Assembly (NCBI RefSeq): GCF_018398875.1
Contig: NZ_JAGWDK010000002.1
Span: 372,001-436,000 of the forward strand
DNA from: Bradyrhizobium sp. sGM-13
GTDB lineage: Bacteria > Pseudomonadota > Alphaproteobacteria > Rhizobiales > Xanthobacteraceae
Direction: 5' to 3'
DNA length: 64,000 nt
In this document: piece after piece, positions 15,588 to 25,700 of the stretch
Numbering within the stretch: the first letter of the stretch is position 1
How the letters are laid out: every line of letters begins with the position of its first letter
Notes under the pieces: model-generated
The model's input: the letters and a program-made list of their open reading frames with translations, nothing else
What the model was told of the DNA's origin: nothing
Database searches by the model: none
Program-made: the position numbers and the translations under genes

Positions 15588-16606
15588 TGTGTTCCGCAAG
15601 ACCCGGTCCTGGCGACATTGGATATGCGATGGCTGGAGATATTCCCGAGCATCCAGCGGTTTTCCTGACAAGGATTGACCGTGAGGCGCACGATTGGGTG
15701 GTGCGTTTCGCTGTCGGCAACGCCGGCCCGGCCGATCTTGATGCTTTCAAGGAATGGTCGGCGCAGGCCGGCTATGCCGAGGCATTCGCGCGTGCCTGCC
15801 GGCTTTGGGAGGCTGTCGGACCGGCAGCCGAGCATATGGCCGGCGCCCCTGCTCCTGAACGGAAAGTATATATTGGGCGTCGCGCGTTTATGGGTGGCGC
15901 GCTTGCAGCGTCCGCGGCGGCTACGGCTTACGTTGGCGCACTGCCGCCGCTCGGCCTTTGGCCGTCATTGTCCGAGCTTGCGGCCGATTATCGGACCGCG
16001 CCAGGCGAGCAGCGCAGCATCGTGCTTGCCGGAGGTTCGTCGATAGAGCTGAATACCCGCACGAGCATCGCCCTCAAAGCCTCGTCTGACGGGGACGCAG
16101 AACGTATAGAGCTGCTTGGCGGCGAAGCGGCCATCGTTACGCGTCCCGATTTGCGTCGCGCCGTCGAGGTGATCGCGGGAGGTGGCCGCGTCACCGCCAC
16201 CGATGCTGTCTTCAATATGCGCTATGAACGCGACACCGTTTGCACGACATGCGTCGTGGGGGCGGTCGAGGTTGCGATCGGGAAGCGCTCAGTCAATCTT
16301 CGTCCCCGCACGCAGGTCATATATTCCGGCAGCGGGCTGGGCGCAGCTACGACGGTGGATGTTGGTGTCGTAACCGCCTGGAAAGACGGCATTCTGGTGT
16401 TTCGGTCGACGCCGCTCGCGGATGCCGTCGCGGAAATCAACCGCTATCGGTCCGGTCGGATCATCGTGACCAATACCGCGCTCGGGCGTCGATTGTTCAA
16501 TGCGCGCTTCCCGATTGCAAACGTCGATGGTGTTGTTGCCCAGATCCAGCAGGTCTTCGGTGCATCTGTCACTTCTCTGCCCGGCGGTATCGTGCTGCTG
16601 GGCTGA
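15587..16606 (+). CDS. FecR-like anti-sigma factor / signal transducer, second copy
   Basis: This 339-residue protein has a DUF4880-type N-terminus (about 28-72, REAHDWVVRFAVGNAG and DLDAFKEW). A GRRAFMGG twin-arginine motif precedes the single membrane segment (about 102-122). A periplasmic FecR domain and the STN-like tail (LADAVAEINRYRSGRIIVTN to LPGGIVLLG) follow. ATG 15587 overlaps the sigma stop; ATG 15629 is an alternative that still keeps the domain. It is closely related to the 1495 copy, with the shared block PPLGLWPSL-x-EL-x-ADYRT just after the membrane. It would receive its signal from the STN protein at 14320 and control the sigma factor at 15021. Confidence 0.9.
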   Translation: MCSARPGPGDIGYAMAGDIPEHPAVFLTRIDREAHDWVVRFAVGNAGPADLDAFKEWSAQAGYAEAFARACRLWEAVGPAAEHMAGAPAPERKVYIGRRAFMGGALAASAAATAYVGALPPLGLWPSLSELAADYRTAPGEQRSIVLAGGSSIELNTRTSIALKASSDGDAERIELLGGEAAIVTRPDLRRAVEVIAGGGRVTATDAVFNMRYERDTVCTTCVVGAVEVAIGKRSVNLRPRTQVIYSGSGLGAATTVDVGVVTAWKDGILVFRSTPLADAVAEINRYRSGRIIVTNTALGRRLFNARFPIANVDGVVAQIQQVFGASVTSLPGGIVLLG

Positions 16607-16780
16607 TCGGGTGTGGCAGGTCGATATTCGAAATACGGAAGAAAGTAAGCAGGCCAATCTGCAGAAGGTCTGGATTTTGTTTTCGGTGCCGGCCCTCGAG
16701 AGGGATCTAAGCAGAGGTCGCGGCACCAGAACGGTAATTGCGACCGCTGCCATCCCTTCGTCCCCGCGCGAGAGTCCCTG

Positions 16781-19700
16781 ATGTCCCACAACCCGTCTTC
16801 CGCCCGCACTCGCTTGTTCCTGCATCGGGCCTTGCTCGCGAGTGTCAGCATGGCGGCGCTGTTGGCCAGTCCGCAGGCTTACGCGCGCCCGTTGGGTGGA
16901 CATACGCCGATGCCGTCGCAGGCAGCGCAATCGGCGGCGCAATCGGCCTCGCAGGCCGCGCAGCAGGCGGCTAATTCGCTGAAACGGGCCACGCAGTCCA
17001 TTCAGGCCATGCAGGCGGCGCAGCAGGCCGCCCGTAATCTCGCTCGGACCGCGCCGAGCACGTTGCAAAACGGTTTGCGGTCGGGTGGTCTGGTGGTGAT
17101 GCCGGGCGCGACGCCAGGCGCGACCAACGGCGGTGCAGGATTATGGCAGGGCGCAAATCTGCCGACTGAGTCCACAAATGGCGGCCGCACGCAGGTCACG
17201 GTCAGGCAGAACGAACAGAAGGCGATACTGACCTGGAAGGAGTTCAACGTCGGCCGCGAGACGGATCTTTATTTCGACCAACGCGCCGGCGGTGCTGATG
17301 CCAAGAACTGGATCGCGTTGAACCGCGTGACGAATCCTGGCGCCGCACCGAGCCAGATCCTCGGCTCCATCAAGGCCGAGGGACAGGTCTACGTGATCAA
17401 CCAGAATGGCATCATTTTCGGCGGCGCGAGCCAGATCAACGTCAACACCTTGGTTGCTTCCTCGCTCAGCCTGTCGAACCAGCAGTTCCTGGCCGGGATC
17501 AATACGTCCATCGTTCTCAGCAATGGGAGCGTCGGCTACATGCATCTGCCGCAGTTCGGCGATTACAACCCGAACCTTCCCGATACGACCAAATCCGCCG
17601 ATCCGGCCAACCCGGTAGGCCAGCCTGCGCCTTTGATGCCGGCCAGCGCGCCGGGTGACGTCGTCGTTAAAGCCGGCGCCGAGATTGCGGCGGCGAGCGG
17701 CGGCAAGGTAATGCTGTTCGCGCCCAAGGTCATCAATAGCGGGCAGGTCAGCGCACAGGACGGCCAGGTGATCATGGCCGCCGGCGAGCAGATCTATCTG
17801 AGAACCAATGTAAGCACCCAGTCCGATGTCCCGGCCGCCGTGCGCGGTCTCGACGTCGCCGTCACGGGGCTGATGCCATGGCTGTTCAACTACGATCATT
17901 TGAGGGGAGCGCTCTCGGGTCTGCCGCTCAACAACCCGAACAATCCGCCGCTCTACTCGGAATCGCCTTATGGCCAGAGCCTCCGCGACATCATCCTTCC
18001 CCTGATGGAGGCGCGCGCGGCGGCGGTCGGCTACCAGGTCGTGAATAACGGCATCGTCGAGGCCAATCACGGCAACATCACCGTGATGGCGCGCGGCATC
18101 GTCCAGAATGGCCTGCTCTCGGCCTCGACGGCGCTCAACAACCGCGACGGCTCCATCCGGCTGCTCGCCTACAGCAACGGCATGCTGGCCTCGAGCGGGG
18201 CCACCGATCCGGCGTTTCTGTATTGGCAGACCGGCAGTTTACACTTGATGCCCGGAAGCGTCACGTCGGCCATGCCGGACCTCTCGGACGCGAGCGAAAT
18301 CGAGCTGTCGGCGCTTTCCACGCGTTACAAGCCAGGCCGCGTCGAACTGCGTGGCAATCTCATCGACATTCAATCGCAGGCCAACGTCGTCGTTCCCGCC
18401 GGTACAATCAGTGTGGTCGCGAGCAGTGCGGCGCAATTGGCCGATGAGCCCGTCAGCGGGGAAACGCCGGTTCGTGATGGCAGCCGGATCTATGTCGGCG
18501 AGGAGGCTTATCTCAGCGTCGCCGGCTTGAATGACATCGCGATCGCAATGGAACGCAACTTCGTCGAGGCCGAGTTGCGCATCAATGAATTGCGTGACTC
18601 GGTCCTTTATCGCGACTCGTGGCTGCGCGGTCAGAAGATCGTGGTCGACCGGCGCGAAAGCGGTGCTTTCACCGATGGTCCCATGGCTGGCGTAAGCTGG
18701 GGAGGTGCTGCGGGCTCATGGGTCGGAACGCCGCTGGCGGATGTGTCGGCTTGGATCGGCGTCGGCAAGACCGATTTGGGCGAATTGTCGACGGTCGGCG
18801 GTTCGATCTTCATCTCGTCGTCTGGCTCCATCGTCACACGGACCGGTTCTATCCTCGATGTGTCGGGCGGGTCGGTGCGTTACGCAGATGGCTGGGTCAA
18901 AACCACCAAACTGCTCGGGGCCGATGGGCGCATCTACGACATCGGAGACGCCAGACCCGATCAGGCCTACGTGGCTTTCGCCGGCGGCTTCACCCGCTCG
19001 CACGACCGCTGGGGCATCACGGAAACCTGGACGAGCCGGTTCGGCAAGACGGGCGCTCGCTATGAGCGCGGTTACACGGAAGGCCGCGATGCCGGCTCGA
19101 TTCAGCTCTACGCCGCTGAAGGCATTGTGCTTGAAGGCAGCTACTGGGGTGGGGTTGTCGTCGGCGAGCGCCAGGCCGCCACGGGCAAATACGCCAAGGC
19201 GGGCTCGCTGACCTTCGGCGGCAAGGACGACAGCGACAGGCGGTGGCTGCTCGACAAGCTGATCATCACCGACAATCCAGTCACGTTGCCGAAGGATTTC
19301 ACCGCGACGGCGGCGCTCGATGGGTCCTGGTATTCTCCCCCTCCGAGCGCGAGTTTTCTTCCGGAGCGCACCACTTATCTCGACTCCGGCGTGTTGGCTG
19401 CATCCGAGCTACGCAACATCGAGCTTTATGTCTCCGACGATTTCACTCTCACGCAGGGTACGACCCTCAATCTGACGCCGCGCAGCACGTTCTCGGTGCT
19501 CGCCAATTCAGTCGACAGTTACAGGCAGAACTTCCGCATCGATGGCACGATCCGCACAGCCGGCGGCACGGTCAACCTGCTCCACGCGGAGAGCGTGAAA
19601 CTCGGCGCCACCGGAGCCATTGACGTCAGCGGCCATTGGGTCAGCGAACTGACCAACGGCGTGGCCGCACTCGCGCCGCAGGTCGCTGGCGGCGCCATCA

Positions 19701-22700
19701 CGCTCATGAACGCGCAGTTCGATGTGGGCGCCGTGCTCGATGTCTCGGGCGGCGGTTGGCTGAAGAATCGGAGCGGCAAGCTGCAGACGCAAGCCGGCGA
19801 CGGCGGCACGATCCAGCTCAACACGATCGATATGGCTGAATTCGCCAAAGCCGACCTGCGCGGCTACGCGGCCGGCTCCGGCGGCTCCCTGGCATTTTTG
19901 ACGCCTGGGAACCTGCAGATCGGGGGCGATGCGCCGACGGCGGCCGACACTTTCCGTCTGCCAGAGACGTTGTTTACCGAGCGCGGCTTCCGCTCCGTGC
20001 AAATCGGCGCGGGCGGCAGCATCATCGTTCCGGCGGGGGTCACGGTCTCGCAGATCGCGCGCAGTGTGGACCTGACGGACGCTGCCCGCTTCAGCTCGGG
20101 CACGAAGCTCGCCGACATGGGGCCGCTCGTGGTCCTGCCACTCGCACAGCGCGTAGATCTCAAGCCGACATCGCTCTCGCTCACCGGCAACAATATTTCG
20201 ATCGGTGCCGGGGCCATCGTTCAAACCGATGTGGGCGGCAGCATCTCGATTGCGTCATCGGGCACCAGCAGTGGCGCGATCGAAATCGCGGGCAGGCTGG
20301 AGGCACTCGCTGGGAAAATCAACGTTTCAGCAGGAACGGTGACTGTCACCGGCACTGGCGCGCTCGTCGCAAATGGCGTGCCGGTTATCCAGACGGGTGC
20401 CTTCGGACTGCGCGAGGGTGTCGTGCTCGGCGGCGGCTCGGTGACGCTCACATCAACGACCCTCGCGTTGCAAGCGGGCTCGCTGATAGATGTCTCCGGC
20501 GCCAGCGGCGAGATCGACCTACCGCTTTCCGGCGCGCTCGGATCGCATTCCACCGCGACGGTCGCGCTCGCCAGCAATGGCGGCAGCATCTCGGTGTCCG
20601 GGCAGGGCCTGATGGAGGGAACATGGCGCGGCCATGCCGGAGGTGGCGGCGCACGCGGCGGTGCCCTAACGCTGTCCGCGGGAACGCTGTCGGCGTCCTT
20701 GATTTTGTCCGACACGGCGGCGGCGCAGCCTGGATTGGTCGTGCGTCCGTCACTTGTCCAATCTGCGGGCTTCGCCGACCTCACTCTCTCTTCCTCGTCG
20801 ACAATACGATTGGAGAACGTGGACCTCACGCTCGGAGGCTCGATCTCGATCGCCGGCGCGCTGGTCAACGGCAACGGCACCAGCTCACGCTTGTCGGCTC
20901 CATACATTTCGTGGCGGGGTGTGTCATCGAGCGACCCGACGCGCGCGGGCACGCTGACGCTCGCCGCCTCGCTCATCGACATCAATAGCGCATCCATTCG
21001 CGGCTTCGAACAGTCGGTGCTGGAGGCATCCGACATCCGGCTCACGCCGCTCCGGCTCGGCCTTGGGGCATCGCTCGACGTCGACGGCACGTTGGTGTTG
21101 AAGGCCGGGCAGGTCTATCCGACGTCGCAGACCAGCGCGACGATCAAAGCCTCGGACAAGATCGCTGTTCAGCAGAACGGCGAGGCGGGTCTCGCCTTGT
21201 CGGTCGGCGGTTCCTTGACGCTCGAGGCGCCGGTGATCGAACAGGGCGGCATTCTCCGCGCGCCTTTCGGGCAGATCACGCTCAAGGCGAGCCAGAAGCT
21301 GACACTCGGCGCCGGCAGCGTCACGTCGGTCAGTGGCGATAGCCTCATTCTACCCTATGGCAATCTCAGCAATAATGAGAACTGGACCATCGTTACGGCA
21401 GACGGAGGACAGGCAACGGTCATTGCCAGCCTGCCCGAGAAACGCATCACCCTCGATGCGCCAAATGTTGATCTCGCGGCCGGATCAGTGGTCGATATTC
21501 GTGGTGGCGGCGACTTGCATGCTTCGGAGCACGTGCCCGGGCCGGGCGGCTCACACAACGTGCTGTCGAGGCCGGGCCTCTATGCAATTGTACCGGCGCT
21601 GAACAATACAATCGGTGTGCCGGATGCGACGCTGCGCAGCGGCGATCGTATCTGGCTCGATGGCGGCAGTGGCATCCCCGCCGGCTGGTACACGCTGCTG
21701 CCGGCACGCTACGCGTTGCTGCCGGGCGCCTATGCCGTGCAGATGGTGAGCGGCTCACAGGGCGCGTCGATTCCGAGGTCTGTTCGCTTGACCGACGGCT
21801 CCGCGATGATGGCCGGCTATCGCGGCAATGCGCTTGACGGCAGTCATGATCAGTTGCCGTCGTCCTGGCGCGTGATGTCGGGCGATGTCGTCCGCAAGTA
21901 CAGCGAGTACAACGAAGCTTTCGCCAACACGTTCTTCGCCTCCGACGCCTTCAAGCTGACTCAGTATCGGCTCACCGGTCAGAATATCGTCACGCCGCGC
22001 CTGCCGATCGACGGCGGCTCGGTGGTGTTCAAGGCGACGCAGGACCTGATCTTGAACGGCCTGTTGCGCTCGCAGGCCGCAGCCGGCGGGCGCGGCGGCC
22101 TTGTCGACATTGCGGCACAGAAGATCGCGATTCTGGGCACAGGGCAGGACGCCGGCGCGCTGCGTGCCGACGGCTATCTGGTTATCGATGCGGTCAATCT
22201 GTCCGGCTTTGGCGCGGGCAGCCTGCTCGTCGGCGGTATCCGCAGCGGTGACACCGGCGGCCTGCGAGTGGATGTGACAGCCGACAATATTATTGTGCGC
22301 AACAGCAGCGACTCGGCGTTAACAGGATCGGAAATCATCCTGGCCGCAAGCGAGACGATCGACGTCGGCGCCGGCAGCGTCATCGCCGCGCGCGGCGATG
22401 CGCCGACTGGCGCGGGCGATCTCGTGATAGCGCCCCAGGTGCCGCAATCCATCAACAATAATGGCACGTCCAACACGAGCGATGACTTCGTGGTGCCGGC
22501 ACGGGACTGGGGCGCCCTGATCCGAGTCTCCAATGGTGATGCGGTGCGGGTCCGCCGCACCAACGTCGACATCACCGTCGGCGGGCAGGTCACCATCGGC
22601 GCCGGCGCCGTGATCGACGGCGGTAAGGCTTTGCTGATCGATGCCACCAGGAGCACCGCCGTCACCCAGGCGACACTGTCGGGCGCGGCGCTGTCGCTCG

Positions 22701-25700
22701 CATCGGGCCGCATCGGATTCGGCGGCGGCAGTGGCCTGGTGATCGATGCCGCAGCACTGGCCGCGCTCGCCAACACGCAGCATCTGACACTGCGCAGCTA
22801 TTCCAGCATCGACTTCCACAGTGGTGTCGACTTGTCCGGCCTCAAGGCCGTGACGTTCGATGCGGCGGCGCTGGTCGGCTACGGCGCCAATCCGATTTCG
22901 GTCGCCGGCAATCGGCTGGTCCTGGAGAATACCGCGAGCACTTTCGCCGAGCCGGCCGGAGCCGGTCACGGCAGTCTGAGCCTTACGGCAGCGGAATTGG
23001 CCTTTGGCGAGGGTGCGAAAGCGCTGCGCGGCTTCGACACTGTCATGCTGGTGGGCACGACGCGCATCGTTGGCGAGGGCAACGGTCGGCTCGATGCGGG
23101 AGCAGCGACGCTGACCTTCTCGACACCGGTGCTCACTGGCCGCGGCGGCGCCAGTCAATCTGTGACGACGACCGGTGCAATCACGGTTGCGGCGAGCGGT
23201 TCCACCGGGCCGCGCGATCTCGACAGCCTCGGCGCACGCTGGAGCTTGACCGGCCGCTCCGTCGCCCTTGACGGTCGCATTGACGCGCTTGGCGGCGCGG
23301 TGGACCTTGCCTCCACCAATGGTGACGTCGTTCTCGCGGGGGGCTCGCTTATCGATGTCGGCGGCTTCGGCAAGCAGTTCTTCGACGTCGCTGAATATGC
23401 CGATGCCGGGCGCATTTCGCTGAGCGCGGTCGGTGGTTCGGTGCTGCTCAATGCGGGCGCGACGCTCGATCTCGGCTCGGCGCGCGACGCCGACGGGCGT
23501 CCGGTTGGCGGTGGGGCGGGTACGCTCGCGCTCGCATCGGACGGCAGCCAAGTGGTTCTGGATGGCACGATCAGGGCAACGGCCGCCGCCGGCCAGCGCG
23601 GCGCGTCCTTCTCGCTCGACATAGCCACGTTGCCGAATTTTGCCGCGCTCAGTCAGCGCCTGAACGAGTCAGGCTTCTCGAAATCACGCGCCTTCCGCGT
23701 GCGCTCCGGCGACGTGGCCGTCGATGGCACCACCGTGGTCGAAGAGTTCTCGCTTTCCGCCGACCAGGGCATTGTCACCCTTGCCGGCACGATCGACGCG
23801 CGTGCGCGCTATGGGGGCGCGATCGCGATCTATGGCGGCCAAGGTCTCGTCATGACCAACGCCGCCCTGCTGCGGGCCAGTGCGACCGACACGGTGGATC
23901 ATTTGGGTTCGGGCCGGGTGACGCTCGGCATTTCCGGCGGAGCGCTGAATATCCAGGGCGGTGTGATCGACGTCGCGGGCGGCGAGGGTGGCAAGGTTAC
24001 CTTGCGCGCGCCGGTGATCGAGCAGCCGGGCGCCGACACCGTCAACGTCTCCTTCACAGGCACGATCGCTGGCGCGCGCGAGATCGTACTCGAGGGCTAC
24101 AAGCGCTTCGATCTCGCTCAACTCGCGGGCAATTCCAACTATGTCGGTGTCATCATCAACGGCAGCGGTCAGGCCGAGCTTGATCTTGCCGCAACGGCCG
24201 CGGGCAAGCTGAATGTCCTGGCGGACTACGGCGCCGGCACGCTGGTGGAGTTCGTGCGCGACTTCGACATCTCGGCTGCTTACGGCGCACTCGGCGGCCT
24301 GGCGGGACAGGCCAATTTCCATGCCCGCGCTGGCATGGAATTGAATCACCCCGGCGACATCGTGTTGAAGTCGAACTGGAACTTGGCTGCGGGCGTTGTC
24401 GACCAAGCTGGCGCGATCGCTGCCGGCGTTATGGCCATCGATCCGATCCTCAACAAGCCGTACGTGGTGGCAGGCCGCCAGGGCGACCTGTTGGCCAATC
24501 ACACCACGATGATCTACCGCACCGGCGGCAGCATCTTCGGCGAACCGGGCGTGCTGACTTTGCGCGCCGGCGGCAATCTCGTCCTCAATGGCAGCATCAG
24601 CGACGGCTTCTTCAATTTCGCTGATCCGCTCGATGCCGATTACGTGGCGAAGGCCAATTCCTACATTGCCGACTACAACCTGTTGCTCAACGGCGGCTTC
24701 AACAGCGGCGGCGGTAACTCGGCCCTGACGAGTTGGAGCGCTTACACCAGCACGACAGCTTTGCCCACCCGCTATCTGGGTTTGAGCTTCGGCGCGACAC
24801 AGACCGCTTTTGTCCCGACTGTCTTGCAGGATATCCGCGCCTCGTCGCTGCACGTGCCCTATAGCGCCGCTGCCAACTCAGCAGCGGCCAAAGGAACGAT
24901 GGCAGGCGGGGCGGGCGATGCCGTGAAGTACGCAGACCTGTTCCCGGGCGTTAGCCAGGGCGGCGGTCAGACGGTTGCGCCGGCCTCGTGGTCCTACACG
25001 CTGGTCGCCGGCGCGACGGCGTCCGGTCAGGCTGCCGATCCTCTGCAGCGCATGGCCGGCACGTCCGGCAGCATCCTGCTGCAGGAACAGCCGAGCTTTA
25101 CCTACACAGCGAATCCCGCCCAGCAGACTCGTAACTCGGTGGTGATCGATCTCAATACCGGCTTCAGCCCCTCGTCGGCGCCGAATACCAACGCCGGCAC
25201 AACCACTCCGGAAAGCTGGTTGACCCCGATCACGAGCTATAGCGGGGTAAACGACAATGCGACTGCGGTCGTCGCGGTCGGCAGGCTCGATGCGTTCCCG
25301 GCGCGCGCGCTGTTTGACCAGCTCTTCGCCGAGTTTATCGCCGAGAAATCACTGGTGCGGAATTCGACGAATCCGGCGGAGGGCTACAAGATCATCCAAT
25401 CCTCGTCGACCGGCTACAGCTTCGTCATGTCGGTGGCGAACTTCAAGTTATTCTACAATCAGAAGATCGTTCCCAATCTGACCGCTATCCTCGCCACGTA
25501 CACGCTGCCGACGCCGCCTGTCCCGCCGGTCCAGACGACCGCCAGCGCTGCCACCATGGTGCGCACAGGAACGGGCGACATCAACATAGCGGCAAGCGGC
25601 GATATCCAATTGAAGGGTGGCGCGTCGATCTACACCGCCGGCCGGCGCGATCTCACGGTCTTTAGCGATTTCACGACCGCGCCGGCAACCGCCAGCTACG

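Noticed and set aside
16607..16780. Looked for the bipartite ECF element upstream of tpsA
   Set aside because: No match to GGGWTAGCC-N5-CCAGTCGTCT was found; a CGTCC at 16759 is too close to the start codon to be a -10.
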